This document shows, one piece after another, positions 42,407 to 51,980 of a stretch of 64,000 bases of DNA. A program made the translations under genes and the position numbers. Numbering within the stretch: the stretch's first letter is position 1; each line of letters begins with the position of its first letter. Source of the DNA: JAPLJM01 sp963708515. Lineage in GTDB: Bacteria; Desulfobacterota; Syntrophia; Syntrophales; Fen-1087. The stretch covers positions 1 to 64,000 of the forward strand of contig CAVPSX010000001.1 in the NCBI GenBank assembly GCA_963708515.1. The letters are read 5' to 3'. The notes beneath the pieces were generated by a model. That model searched no databases. It saw nothing but the letters and a program-made list of their open reading frames with translations, and was not told the origin of the DNA.

Positions 42407-42470
42407 CAGGTGTGTGTCAGGTTGCCGGGAGTAATGGCGGAGGGAGTTCTGGCAACCCTATACACACCTG
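42407..42470. other. Imperfect 20-base-pair hairpin of unknown role
   Basis: CAGGTGTGTGTCAGGTTGCC is mirrored by GGCAACCCTATACACACCTG after a 24-base spacer, 17 of 20 positions pairing. It lies between the DUF1289 gene and the stop of the convergent enoyl-CoA hydratase; no T-run follows, so it is not an obvious terminator. Confidence 0.45.
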
Positions 42471-42502
42471 CTGTATGCATCTGATCAGACTTTAAATGAG
42501 TG

Positions 42503-43294
42503 TCATAAACCCGTGAAATTTGGACGGCGCCTTTCAATGAATGCGGCGATGCCTTCTTTTGCATCCTTCGTCTTCGTCATATCAACGATGCCCCGGGATT
42601 CATGTTCCATCTGACTTTCCAGTGTTTCTGAAAAAGCCTCATTAAGCAGCCTCTTGACCGAACCAAATGAAAGCGTTGGACCATTCGCAAGCCTCCTGGC
42701 AAGCGCTTCTGCTTCTTTCGTGAGTTCACCATCTGGAACAACCTTATTGACAAGACCCCATTCCAATGCTTCCTGGGCGCTCAGTCTTCGATTCATCAGC
42801 AATATCTCTTTTGTCCGTGCAAGACCAATCATTCGGGGCAACAAATAGGTCATCCCTCCATCAGGAGAAAGCCCCGCCGCGGTGTAAGCCGCCATGAATA
42901 TTGCCGACTCTGAGGCGATTACCAGATCACCGCAAATGGCAAAACTCATTCCCATTCCCGCCGCTGCTCCATTAACTGCCGTAACCAGCGGTGCATTCAT
43001 CCGCATAAAGCGAGATGCCGCAGCATGGCAGTAGACAGTCATTTCTTTCAGCGCGCTTCCAAGACCATCCCCAAATTCGGTAAAATATTTCAGATCACCT
43101 CCCGCACTGAACATTTTTCCCGCACCTGTCAAGAGAACAGCACGAATATCGGAATTCTCATCGCATTGAATTGCCGCGTGCATGAGATCTTTCCCCATCG
43201 GTATATTGAATCCGTTGGCCGCATCGGGTCTGTTTAGCGTTATATACGCCACATGGTCTCTCACCTCAAAAGCAATCGCTTCATACTGCATCAT
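42503..43294 (-). CDS. Enoyl-CoA hydratase/isomerase family protein
   Basis: 263 residues. Crotonase fold with the oxyanion motifs MFSAGGDLKYFTEFGDGL and NGAAAGMGMSFAICGDLVIA. GLSPDGGMTYLLPRMIGLAR keeps Asp rather than the Glu of classic hydratases, resembling PaaG-type isomerases, so the reaction (hydration or isomerisation) is open. It is last in the minus-strand set with the CoA-transferase pair and permease, suggesting a step in degradation of an acyl-CoA. Confidence 0.88.
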   Translation of the reverse strand: MMQYEAIAFEVRDHVAYITLNRPDAANGFNIPMGKDLMHAAIQCDENSDIRAVLLTGAGKMFSAGGDLKYFTEFGDGLGSALKEMTVYCHAAASRFMRMNAPLVTAVNGAAAGMGMSFAICGDLVIASESAIFMAAYTAAGLSPDGGMTYLLPRMIGLARTKEILLMNRRLSAQEALEWGLVNKVVPDGELTKEAEALARRLANGPTLSFGSVKRLLNEAFSETLESQMEHESRGIVDMTKTKDAKEGIAAFIERRRPNFTGL

Positions 43295-43310
43295 AATCCC
43301 CCTTTATTCC

Positions 43311-43457
43311 TTACGCCTGCAAGGTCCGGCCGATGGTCATGATCTCCGCTTCCTTCGTTCCTTCATACAGCTCGAGGATCTTGGCGTCGCGGTGGTAATG
43401 GGGCCGCCCCATGTTAGGACGATCCTGATAGAAATCGCAGATCGGTATTCTTACCGC
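43311..43457 (-). pseudogene. C-terminal remnant of an acyl-CoA dehydrogenase
   Basis: Read on the minus strand right after the CoA-transferase stop: PICDFYQDRPNMGRPHYHRD then AKILELYEGTKEAEIMTIGR and TLQA, stopping at 43,311. RDAKILE-YEGT-E is the hallmark end of acyl-CoA dehydrogenases. The flavin domains are gone, so the dehydrogenase has been deleted from this cluster. Confidence 0.75.
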
Positions 43458-44807
43458 TTAAATAACCCCTTTTCCCTTCAGTTCACCCAGTTTCACCGGG
43501 CCATATCCAAGGCATTTCAGATAAACGTAACCGTTATCATAACCAACCGGCCTGCATACCCATTTGGTTCTCGGCGGCGTCTCCGTCGCTTTCCACTGGG
43601 ACTGCGCCACAATGACGTCTCCGTAAACCGGATCCTGAACCGGTGTAAATATGCCGCGCTCCACCCAAACCCCATCCTTCATGGTCGTATCAGGGGAAAC
43701 GATCTCCGCCACAACCGGCGTGATGGGCGCAAGTCGACCGCTTTTCGCATACTCAACCGCCTTTTTTGTCAGCTCTTCGCTGGTGTATTGCAAGGTCAGG
43801 GGGTTGATCATGGCCTGATACTTGAGCTGCCAGTCTTTCTTCATGAAGGGCGCCAGGGTCGTCCACTCGGCGGCACCCCATTCGTCGTATTTGCCCAGTA
43901 TATCAACGAAGGCCTTCCACATCTCCAGGCGCAGGCCTCCCAGAAAGACGCCGCCGTCTTTCGTCGGGAAGAAACCGTACAGCCACAGACACGTATCAAG
44001 GTTGCCGAAGCGCTCAGATATGTGACCCTGATCGGCATACCAGTGGAGCACATAATCATTCAGGCGTTCATAAGCCTCCGGCGTGGCCACGTCGATGGCC
44101 TGCCCTTCCCCCGTCAGCTCCCGGTAATGCAAGGCGCCCAGGATCCCCACCGCCGCAAAAGTGCCGGAAACGGCCCACGTGATCCAGGGGCCGGCCTTTG
44201 TCGGAACCGCCCAGGGCATCTCCTCAACCGTCTTTCCCTCCGGCAATACCTCCCCGGTCGCATATTGAATGCCGGAGCGAGCCTGAGACACATTGTCATA
44301 ATCATACTGCCTTCTGTCGCTTTCAGGACCAAACCGGCCAAAAGCCGAGATAGACGTAAATATAAGCCTCGGATTGATCCTGCTGAGCTCATCATATCCG
44401 ACACCCCAGTCATCCATCTGCCCCTTGGGATAAGTTTCAATCAGAACATCCGCCTGGGCGACCAGCGATTTAAAAATGTCCCGTCCTTCCCCTGTCGTCA
44501 AATCAAGCGTTATATGGTATTTATTCCGGCCTTCCGCCAAATAAGCCAGTCCCGTGCCCTGGTGCATCATACCGTTGGGTGAGTAGGTCCTGACAAGATC
44601 GCCTCCCGGAGGCTCAATTCTGATCGTTTCCGCACCCAGTTCCGCCAGCATGGAAGAGCAGTAACAGCCTGCCATACTCCTGGAGCTCATATCCAGCACA
44701 ACCAGATCATCCAGGGCTTCAGGTTTTTCGTGTGCCATGACAGGATCATCCAGCGATCTGATTTTATCCGCCCAGTCTGCCCATTTTGGTCTTATATGTT
44801 CGGTCAT
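43458..44807 (-). CDS. Family III CoA-transferase, non-catalytic-type subunit
   Basis: 449 residues, CaiB/BaiF fold: LVVLDMSSRSMAGCYCSSML, LGAETIRIEPPGGDLVRTYS, ILGALHYRELTGEGQAIDVA. At the place where active members have A-D-Y-x-G-G the sequence reads PWITWAVSGTFAAVG, so the nucleophilic Asp appears to be missing. It lies 6 bases downstream of a second CaiB/BaiF gene that has the Asp, a layout like the heteromeric benzylsuccinate CoA-transferase pair. It is probably the structural or regulatory half of a two-subunit CoA-transferase. Confidence 0.85.
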   Translation of the reverse strand: MTEHIRPKWADWADKIRSLDDPVMAHEKPEALDDLVVLDMSSRSMAGCYCSSMLAELGAETIRIEPPGGDLVRTYSPNGMMHQGTGLAYLAEGRNKYHITLDLTTGEGRDIFKSLVAQADVLIETYPKGQMDDWGVGYDELSRINPRLIFTSISAFGRFGPESDRRQYDYDNVSQARSGIQYATGEVLPEGKTVEEMPWAVPTKAGPWITWAVSGTFAAVGILGALHYRELTGEGQAIDVATPEAYERLNDYVLHWYADQGHISERFGNLDTCLWLYGFFPTKDGGVFLGGLRLEMWKAFVDILGKYDEWGAAEWTTLAPFMKKDWQLKYQAMINPLTLQYTSEELTKKAVEYAKSGRLAPITPVVAEIVSPDTTMKDGVWVERGIFTPVQDPVYGDVIVAQSQWKATETPPRTKWVCRPVGYDNGYVYLKCLGYGPVKLGELKGKGVI

Positions 44808-44813
44808 TTTTCA

Positions 44814-46143
44814 TCACCTCCTCATGATTGCGCCACATGCGCCATCCCAATCCGGGGGAGGGCGTCGTCCCTGCATGTCCTTCCATTTACCGACAACGCC
44901 TTTTTTATGGAGTTCGTCAATCTCGGCCATGCTCTTGCCCAGGATCTTCTGCAGGACATATTCATTATCAAAACCCACGGGCCTGACGGTCCATTTGATC
45001 TTCGGCGGCGTCCCGGACATCATGACAGGAAATTCATGTTCCACATATTTTCCATACAAAGGATCATCGATCTCCTTGACAAAACCACGTTCCCGCCTGT
45101 GGAGGTTTCCGTTCATGTCCTTTGCGTTGTGCAGACGGGTTGCGGCAAAGCCGTGCTTTATTCCCAGTGCCTCAACCTCATCGGCTGTATTTGTTCTGGC
45201 CCAGCCGGCAATTATTTTCAAAATTGCCAATGCATTTTCATCCTTGAGGCGGATCGCGTGATCCTTGAATCTTGGATCTGCCGCCAGTTCGGCCTTGCCC
45301 ATGGCCTTGCAGAGCCCCTTGAATTCATCCGGAGCCGGCGCCGCGATGGCTGCAAACTGGTCGTCCTTGCAGAGAAAAGTGTCTGCCGGACAGATGCACT
45401 GATCCCTGTTCCCCGATGGTTGGGCGCTTTTACCGGTCAGTTGCATGGTAGGGCCAGATCCACCCCATGGTCCTCATGATATTTTCACTCTGAGACATTT
45501 CGATATATTGGCCCTTGCCTGTCTTTTTCCGGTGATGCAGCGCGGCGAGTACGGCCACTTCCCCCATCAGGCCGCCATAGTAATCAGCGATCCATATGGA
45601 CTGCTTGAGCGGGGGGCGATTGGGAAAACTCGACACCCAGGCATATCCCGCCATGGCCTGGGCGGCGCCGTCATTGGACGGCCGACTCTCCTCGGCGTAT
45701 CTTCCCCACTGGCCGAAACCATTCTTTTCGATGTAGATGATGCCGGGATTGACCTCCCTGACCTGCTCATAGCCGATGTTCCATCGCTTCGTGACGCCCG
45801 GCCTGAGGTTGAACTCGACAATATCGGCTTTGGCACATAGTTCCCTGAAAATCTGCTGGCCAGGCTCATGATGCAGATCAAGCGCCATATAATACTTGTT
45901 GGGATTGATATGCATGAACATCGGCGATTGCTCCTTATAGAACCATCCAAAGGGATTCAGGGAGCGGGTCACGTCGCCCAGGGGCGGCAATTCGATCTTG
46001 ATAACCTCTGCCCCCATCTCGGCCAGAAATGACGGCCCCGCTGGCCCGAACAATAGCGTACACACCTCAAGGACTCGTAATCCTTTGAGTGGAGCGGGCT
46101 TTTTAAACTTGTTTTTTACATAATCCTTGAATACTTCAGTCAT
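44814..46143 (-). CDS. Family III CoA-transferase, catalytic-type subunit (one frameshift)
   Basis: About 443 residues when repaired. The start at 46143 (MTEVFKDYVKNKFKKPAPLK) has a purine-rich SD (GAGGGGGGG). Motifs: RVLEVCTLLFGPAGPSFLAE, MGAEVIKIELPPLGDVTRSL, then IWIADYYGGLMGEVAVLAAL with the Asp expected to form the glutamyl/aspartyl-CoA-type intermediate. The frame breaks near 45,437-45,445; removing one C gives PYMQLTGKSAQPSGNRD and continues to KWKDMQGRRPPPDW. Alternatively the two halves are separately translated, since an ATG lies at the break. It pairs with the gene at 43458. Confidence 0.85.
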
Positions 46144-46216
46144 ACACGTTTCCCCCCCTCTCTTGAGTTTTCCGATCCGAATATTGGAAAAAGGCACATC
46201 AGGACCGGAGGCTAAA

Positions 46217-46241
46217 GGGGACAGATTTCAAATCTGTCCCC
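46217..46241. repeat. Perfect GGGGACAG palindrome, copy 2
   Basis: GGGGACAGATTT, one base, and its exact complement, between the permease and CoA-transferase genes of one minus-strand unit. Confidence 0.85.
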
Positions 46242-46292
46242 CTGCCCTCCGGCCCTGATGCAGAAGTATCCTAATTAGGTCGTTGATCCACA

Positions 46293-47657
46293 CTATTTTT
46301 TGTCATTCGGGGCGGCTTTGGGTGCACTGATTCCGGGCACATGCTCGATGAGCATCAGCAGGTACATCCCGATGCCCACGGCCAGTCCCCAGGCCGGTCC
46401 GAACTTGGCAATGATCATGCCGACAAAAACCATGTAGCCCATGCTGGCGGGCGTCTTGACCATGGAGATGGCGATATAGGCGCAGGCATATCCGGTCAAT
46501 AGCAGCGTGATGGACAAGGCCACGGGCAGCAGCGGCTTCATGAAAGAGACCACGGGAGTCAAGAAACACAGAATAAGCGCCAGCCAGTACCAGTTAAAGG
46601 TTCCCGTGAAAAACGATTCCATGTTCTGTCTCCCTGTTTTGTATCTTTCGGCCAGGAAAACATGAACCCCTGTCCAGATGGGACCGTGCAGCGGAATAAA
46701 CGGCCCGCCCGTCAGCAGGTGCCCGATATTCCGGATAAACAGGACGGCATGACTTTTCGTGACGTCGATTTCTATCTTTTCATCCTTGCGAATGGCGCCG
46801 GCCGATTCCAGCACGGCATTGGCCAGAATGATGTCGCCGAAGACAAAGATATAAACCATGAACGCCATGGGAAAGGCTGCCACATACATGTTCCAGCTCG
46901 GCCATCCGATGGAGAATGGAGACAACGCCGTAAAAAAGGCCCCGATCTGGGGGACTTGCCACCCCATCTTGATATCGAAGGAAAACTCCCCGAAGGCGGG
47001 GCCGGCAACTGCCGCCACGGCAAAACCGACCAGCAGGGCAATGGACGCAAACCAGTTCATGAATTTATTATGGGCCCTTGCTTTGGTGTACCATACGGAG
47101 AACATCAGGATCAGAACCGATGCCCAGACGAGGGGCAGCGTATAGGGCATTTTCGCCAGGCGCCCGAACTCCGAGGTGAAGGCGGCGACGGCGCCGCCGA
47201 AGATGATCGCAGCCTTCAGCTCTACCGGCACCCATGAAAAAAAGCGGGAGCCCAGGCCTGTGACTGCAAAAAACAGTAAAATAACGCACAGACAGATGGT
47301 GACGGCCGTCATCATCTGGATCGCCGGCACCCCCACCCCGGACTTTGCAATGAATGCCATGACGATCGGCAACGCAGGCGTTATCCAGCCCGGTGCGTAG
47401 GGTTCTCCCAAAACCAGGACCGGCACGACATATACCCAGACCAGCTGGATAATAACCACCGACCAGGCCACTTCAAAGGGAATCTGAAACAGCTGCATGC
47501 ACAGCCCCGCCACGACACCGCCTGTTGCCACAGTGATCAAACCGCCCTGAATAATCTCCGCTAATGAAAAATTAATATGGACGCCCGGTATCCGGGTGGT
47601 AAATTTCCACCACCTGATCCCGGGCTGCATCGCCCCGTCTTCTCTTCTAATCGCCAT
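46293..47657 (-). CDS. Polytopic membrane permease, family not assigned
   Basis: 454 residues with about 12-13 hydrophobic helices, e.g. IIQGGLITVATGGVVAGLCM, WSVVIIQLVWVYVVPVLVLG, ICLCVILLFFAVTGLG, YMVFVGMIIAKFGPAWGLAV. The general look (long hydrophobic repeats, conserved Gly/Pro) is that of a nucleobase/sulfate-type secondary transporter, but no signature settles it. It is first in the minus-strand set that includes the CoA-transferase pair, so import of the acid activated by that pair is the natural inference. The 279 bases upstream (47,658-47,936) hold a partial inverted repeat around TGCATGAC...GACATGCA near 47,752-47,786 but no clear promoter. Confidence 0.75.
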   Translation of the reverse strand: MAIRREDGAMQPGIRWWKFTTRIPGVHINFSLAEIIQGGLITVATGGVVAGLCMQLFQIPFEVAWSVVIIQLVWVYVVPVLVLGEPYAPGWITPALPIVMAFIAKSGVGVPAIQMMTAVTICLCVILLFFAVTGLGSRFFSWVPVELKAAIIFGGAVAAFTSEFGRLAKMPYTLPLVWASVLILMFSVWYTKARAHNKFMNWFASIALLVGFAVAAVAGPAFGEFSFDIKMGWQVPQIGAFFTALSPFSIGWPSWNMYVAAFPMAFMVYIFVFGDIILANAVLESAGAIRKDEKIEIDVTKSHAVLFIRNIGHLLTGGPFIPLHGPIWTGVHVFLAERYKTGRQNMESFFTGTFNWYWLALILCFLTPVVSFMKPLLPVALSITLLLTGYACAYIAISMVKTPASMGYMVFVGMIIAKFGPAWGLAVGIGMYLLMLIEHVPGISAPKAAPNDKK

Positions 47658-47936
47658 CTCTTTGTCCCTCCTTAATTAAATTTATGAATGCTTTTCGTAA
47701 CATCATTCCTTTAGCAAGCGTCGGAAAAATCATCCCTCCTTTCTTTTTATTGCATGACCAAATTTTGCACAACATGACATGCATTTAATATTTAAGGCTC
47801 TTTCTCTAATAATGATCTACGGTTGATATTCTGGGTAGAATTCTGGGCAGTTTAGCGGTTAAACAAGGGCAGGTACAATCAGTGCAGCAATGATTGTGGT
47901 GTAAGCGGAAAGACCAAAATGTTGTAAGTGAAGCAC

Positions 47937-48623
47937 CTACATGTTTTGAGAGGGAATTGCGAATATATCGGTTTCCACCCAAAGTACGGCATATCTTGAC
48001 AGATCACCGCCATGCTGTAATCCGAGCTTTTCTTTTATTCGCTCACGGTAGGTCCCGACGGTTTTCACGCTGATGTTCAATTGATGTGCGATTTTACTTG
48101 AAGAATGACCCTTTCCGATCAGTCGAAAAACTTCCATCTCGCGATCGGTGAGGCTCTGTATCGGAGTTTTATGAATCGATTCGGGCCGGCTTTGAAATTT
48201 ATCCAGGATATTTCCCATGATCTTCTGGCTGATATAAATATTGCCGGCGAGAATATGACGGATCGCCTTTACAACGAATTCCGATGCTTCCTGTTTCATG
48301 ACATAGCCTCTGGCGCCGGCCAGAAGGCATCGCTCTGCATGCAGCGATTCGTCATGCATCGACAGCACCAGCACCGGCAGTTTATTGAAGCGTCTGCTGA
48401 TTTCCTTGACCAGATCCATTCCGTTGCTGTCTTTCAGGGAGAGATCCACAATCACCATATCCGGTTGCAATTGTTCTATCGCTTTCCTTCCTCCCGTAAC
48501 ATCGTCGGCATCACCGCAGACCATCATATCGTTTTCCTGGTTGATAAGATCGCTCATTCCCATCCGGAAAATGGGGTGGTCTTCAACGATCAGTATTCTG
48601 GCCTTTTCTTTTTCAGGAGACAT
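47937..48623 (-). CDS. NarL/FixJ-type response regulator
   Basis: 228 residues: receiver domain (ARILIVEDHPIFRMGMSDLI, phospho-acceptor Asp in MVIVDLSLKDSNGMDLV, Lys in YVMKQE) and a LuxR-type HTH (LTDREMEVFRLIGKGHSSSK, IAHQLNISVKTVGTYRERIK). It overlaps its kinase gene by 11 bases. It lies directly upstream of the permease gene on the same strand and is the likely regulator of the permease/CoA-transferase set. Confidence 0.93.
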   Translation of the reverse strand: MSPEKEKARILIVEDHPIFRMGMSDLINQENDMMVCGDADDVTGGRKAIEQLQPDMVIVDLSLKDSNGMDLVKEISRRFNKLPVLVLSMHDESLHAERCLLAGARGYVMKQEASEFVVKAIRHILAGNIYISQKIMGNILDKFQSRPESIHKTPIQSLTDREMEVFRLIGKGHSSSKIAHQLNISVKTVGTYRERIKEKLGLQHGGDLSRYAVLWVETDIFAIPSQNM

Positions 48624-50853
48624 ATTCCTCCTCTTTCATTTCCATTTGAAGGGTTACAACGGTGCCGCCTCCGACACCTTTTCTTATGTCGAGAACTCCT
48701 CCTATTTTTTTGGCGCGGTAGGTCATGAGCCGCAATCCCATCCCCCGGAAATGTACCGATTCCGGGATACCCTGCCCGTCGTCCCTGATTTGCATCAACA
48801 CACTTCCGTTGTCCGCGGACAGAGTGATGAATATGTTCTTTGATTCCGAATGCTTAACGGCATTATGCACGGCCTCGTGGACAATATAGTAAATATGGTT
48901 TGCCGCCGTGGCGTTATTTTGAAAAGGGCTTTGAATATCGGACCGGAAGTGACATTCAACACCAAAGACATCTTTTATGTAAAGGGCCAGTTCCGCCAGG
49001 GATGAATCAAGCCCGCGATCCGTCAGGTTGACAGGGTACAACCCTCTTGAAAGCCGTCTGGTTTTGTTTATGGAATCTTTAATAAATGCGCCTATTTTGG
49101 CCGCGTCATCCGCTTCCGCGACCCCCTTTCTCTCCAGCCTCTTCTTCAGAACCTTGCTCAACACTTCAATGCCGATGAGCTGCGGGCACAGATCATCGTG
49201 AAGATCCCGGCCGATTCTCTGACGTTCTTTTTCGCTGATATTCAGGATCTCCTGTTCAAGGCGTTTTGATTCCTTCTCCGAATTTTTTTGCTCGGTCACA
49301 TCTCTTAATACGCCACGAAATCCGATGGGCTGTGCTTCTTTATCGACGATCAGAGATACAGAGATTTCTGCAAAACTCCGTGAATTGTCTTTTTTTATGA
49401 GTTCCCATACGGCGGTCTCGCTCGCATCCCCACTTTCTCTTATCTGACGAAAGGTCTTCAAAATTCTCTTAAGGTTTTTCTTGTCTGTAAAATCCCGTAT
49501 ATTCATCCGATCCATTTCATCTTCCGAAAACCCAAGAATTTTCAGCATGGAGTCATTGAAAAAAGTGAAATTTCCATTCAGGTCAACCTCAAAATAGCCT
49601 TCTTTGATTCGTTCGAGGATGGTGCGGTATTTTTTCTCGCTTTCACGCAATGCCTCTTCGGTCTGTTTCCTTTCGTCAATCTCAGCCTTCAAGCTATCAC
49701 GGGATATCTCCAGTTTTTCCATAAAGTTATTGAAGTAACCCGTCAACTGGCCGATCTCGTCGGCAAATGTTACCGGCATACGAACCGATAAATCACCGGA
49801 AGCCCCTTGAGAAAAACGCTGCATCAGTGACTGCAGGGGGCGGATGATTGAATCACTGAACCAGAATGAGAGGGGCAGGCCCAGCAGCAGTATTATCAAG
49901 ATTGTCGTGATAACGACATTTCTGGCCGTTTTAAGGGGGGCATAGACCTCGTCCAGGTAACTGGTCGATGCCACGATCCAGTCATATTCTGGAATATAAC
50001 TAAAAATGACGAATTTTTCACGATAGGTTTCCTCGTCAGGATTTTTCCATGAATAGAAGATCTTTCCTTGCTTTTTTGCAACAATGTCGCGGACAAATGT
50101 CCATCCCTTCGCATCTGTTACATCGTACACATTACCCTGAAGCGCCGGATGGACAATAACATTCCCCTTGCTGTCAAGAACATACGAATACCCGGTCTTC
50201 CCGAACCTCAATGCCAGTATGCTGTCACGGAAATCGGAAACATTCACCAGGTTTTTGAATTCATCCCGATACGAAGAAACCGATATGATCCAGTCCCACG
50301 GTTCAAAATAGGTCATATACAGGGCTTTCTGCCTTTTCCGGTTCTCTCCAGGATTCTCCCACTCGTATTCCAGGTACCCTTCCTTGCGCTTTATCTGTTC
50401 TTTGACAAACTGATGGTGTAAATATTTCTTCCCTGTAACGCCCGGGTTCGGGTGTACGATGGCGATTCCCTTACCGTTAACGCAGTAAATGTAGCCGGTT
50501 TTACCGATCCTCTGGCTGAACAGAATTTCCTGGGCTTTCGCCTTGGCTTCGCTTTCCGTCATCATGCCAGTTTTGTACTTTTCATATATATTTTCAACAA
50601 TTTCCTTGTTTTTTTCCGCCACCGCCCTCAGATAATTTTTTATGGACGTGTTTGCTGAAGTCTGGACCATATTCTGGATCGTGGCTGTTGTATTGGTGAG
50701 TTCACTTTCGATATTGGTTTCGATTGTATTGAGAACTTGAGAATAAATGAACATCCCTGTCAGTAAGGCGGCTCCGACAAGGATGGAACTGTAAACCAAC
50801 AGAAGTTTGTAACGGATGGGCAGGTTATGATAAAAGCTAACGGTTTTTTTCAT
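48613..50853 (-). CDS. Double-Cache sensor histidine kinase (HisKA_3)
   Basis: 746 residues. N-terminal helix (YKLLLVYSSILVGAALLTGM); a large extracytoplasmic region with two Cache-type units that resemble each other (GKTGYIYCVNGKGIAIVHP and GKTGYSYVLDSKGNVIVHP); a second helix (VVITTILIILLLGLPLSFWF); HAMP; PAS (ILERIKEGYFEVDLNGNFTF); HisKA_3 with His in ERQRIGRDLHDDLCPQL; and HATPase (HEAVHNAVKHSESKN, IRDDGQGIPE). Cache domains bind small organic acids or amino acids outside the cytoplasm, which fits sensing the substrate of the adjacent permease. Confidence 0.92.
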   Translation of the reverse strand: MKKTVSFYHNLPIRYKLLLVYSSILVGAALLTGMFIYSQVLNTIETNIESELTNTTATIQNMVQTSANTSIKNYLRAVAEKNKEIVENIYEKYKTGMMTESEAKAKAQEILFSQRIGKTGYIYCVNGKGIAIVHPNPGVTGKKYLHHQFVKEQIKRKEGYLEYEWENPGENRKRQKALYMTYFEPWDWIISVSSYRDEFKNLVNVSDFRDSILALRFGKTGYSYVLDSKGNVIVHPALQGNVYDVTDAKGWTFVRDIVAKKQGKIFYSWKNPDEETYREKFVIFSYIPEYDWIVASTSYLDEVYAPLKTARNVVITTILIILLLGLPLSFWFSDSIIRPLQSLMQRFSQGASGDLSVRMPVTFADEIGQLTGYFNNFMEKLEISRDSLKAEIDERKQTEEALRESEKKYRTILERIKEGYFEVDLNGNFTFFNDSMLKILGFSEDEMDRMNIRDFTDKKNLKRILKTFRQIRESGDASETAVWELIKKDNSRSFAEISVSLIVDKEAQPIGFRGVLRDVTEQKNSEKESKRLEQEILNISEKERQRIGRDLHDDLCPQLIGIEVLSKVLKKRLERKGVAEADDAAKIGAFIKDSINKTRRLSRGLYPVNLTDRGLDSSLAELALYIKDVFGVECHFRSDIQSPFQNNATAANHIYYIVHEAVHNAVKHSESKNIFITLSADNGSVLMQIRDDGQGIPESVHFRGMGLRLMTYRAKKIGGVLDIRKGVGGGTVVTLQMEMKEEEYVS

Positions 50854-50900
50854 ATGCTCTCTTTTTCACATGATTTCGATTCGTCATCGCGATCGGATGA

Positions 50901-51953
50901 TTAATCGAGGTATCCTCTGGCAGGCATCAGCTGCCGGCGCGTGAGAATGGAGCCTGTCGCCGCAATGACATCGTCGGGGATGCGGACCTTCGCGTGCAGC
51001 ATCGGCCCCTCTTTTGTGTCCGCCCGGGGACCGAAGGCAAAGAAATGATCGATGGCCTTGTTGGCGTTGGTAAATGCATTGCCGCAGGGCAAGGGCTGCA
51101 CGAGCGCAAAGACCTCCGTGATGGCCGCAGTCAGCCTTTCAGAAATCTCCCCGGCTGTTTTCCGATCGCCCTTCTCCAGATTGCCGATGAGGGTTGAAAG
51201 CTCCCGGGCAAAGCAGTTAGCCGTGCTCAGCAGAAACCCCGTATAAGGCCCGCCGGCCTCGCGCAGCCATCCGACGTAATCGCCCTCGGCGCCCCGCACC
51301 AGAAATACGCCCCCCTTGTCCACCGCGGACGTCGCGATGCGGTCCTGACCGCTCGAATCCTTGAAGAAAATCAGGTTTGAATAGGTCTCGACAAGCCTGC
51401 CAAAGGTTTCCGCCGACACTTCGTTTTCCGTCACCTGGGGGAGCTGATACAGGGCGGTGGGCAGCCCCTGATCGAGAATCACGGACAGTCCGGCTTCCAG
51501 GTCCGCCTGTGTCAGTGTCTTTCCCGCCGCCGGGCAAACGGTAAAACCGCAAACCCGCGTGTCTTTGAGGATTCGCACCCTATCATTTCCATCGGTCAGG
51601 CCTTTTGGATCGATCAGCCTCAGCATGCCGGAAATCGTCCGCTGCATGCTGTCGGTATCCCGTTTCAGGGCGCCCAGGAGCAGATATATTTCCTGCTTTC
51701 GGGCCTGCTGCAATGCAAATTCAGCGACCTGCATGGTTTCCTGCTCGTCCAGCTCCCAGCCGTCGCCCGTTGAACCGGGAATCAGAAATCCCTTCACACA
51801 GGGGACGATGTGATGGAAATGGGCGGACATCCGGTCAAAATCGATGGCGCCGTCGTCCCGGTAATGCGTCAGCAACGGGCACCACAACCTGGGAACGCCC
51901 GCCGGAAAAAATTCCCGCACACAGGCCTGTCGTTTTTTCGAAACGGATTTCAT
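50901..51953 (-). CDS. DapA-family (class I, Schiff-base) aldolase/lyase
   Basis: 350 residues, longer than DapA (about 290). The start at 51953 has GGGGGG as SD. GFLIPGSTGDGWELDEQETM replaces the usual GTTGE; the Schiff-base Lys is in LIFFKDSSGQDRI and the proton-relay Tyr in PTALYQLPQVTEN. The product in this superfamily is usually pyruvate or an oxo-acid. Last gene of the XRE-POR operon; supplying the oxo-acid substrate for the ferredoxin oxidoreductase is plausible. The substrate cannot be read from sequence. Confidence 0.83.
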   Translation of the reverse strand: MKSVSKKRQACVREFFPAGVPRLWCPLLTHYRDDGAIDFDRMSAHFHHIVPCVKGFLIPGSTGDGWELDEQETMQVAEFALQQARKQEIYLLLGALKRDTDSMQRTISGMLRLIDPKGLTDGNDRVRILKDTRVCGFTVCPAAGKTLTQADLEAGLSVILDQGLPTALYQLPQVTENEVSAETFGRLVETYSNLIFFKDSSGQDRIATSAVDKGGVFLVRGAEGDYVGWLREAGGPYTGFLLSTANCFARELSTLIGNLEKGDRKTAGEISERLTAAITEVFALVQPLPCGNAFTNANKAIDHFFAFGPRADTKEGPMLHAKVRIPDDVIAATGSILTRRQLMPARGYLD

Positions 51954-51980
51954 TGAACGCCCCCCCATACATTCCTCACA

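Noticed and set aside
44814..46197. Two separate CoA-transferase genes (split at 45,430-45,446)
   Set aside because: The halves are the N- and C-terminal parts of one CaiB/BaiF domain and one extra C explains the split; still noted as an alternative in the entry.
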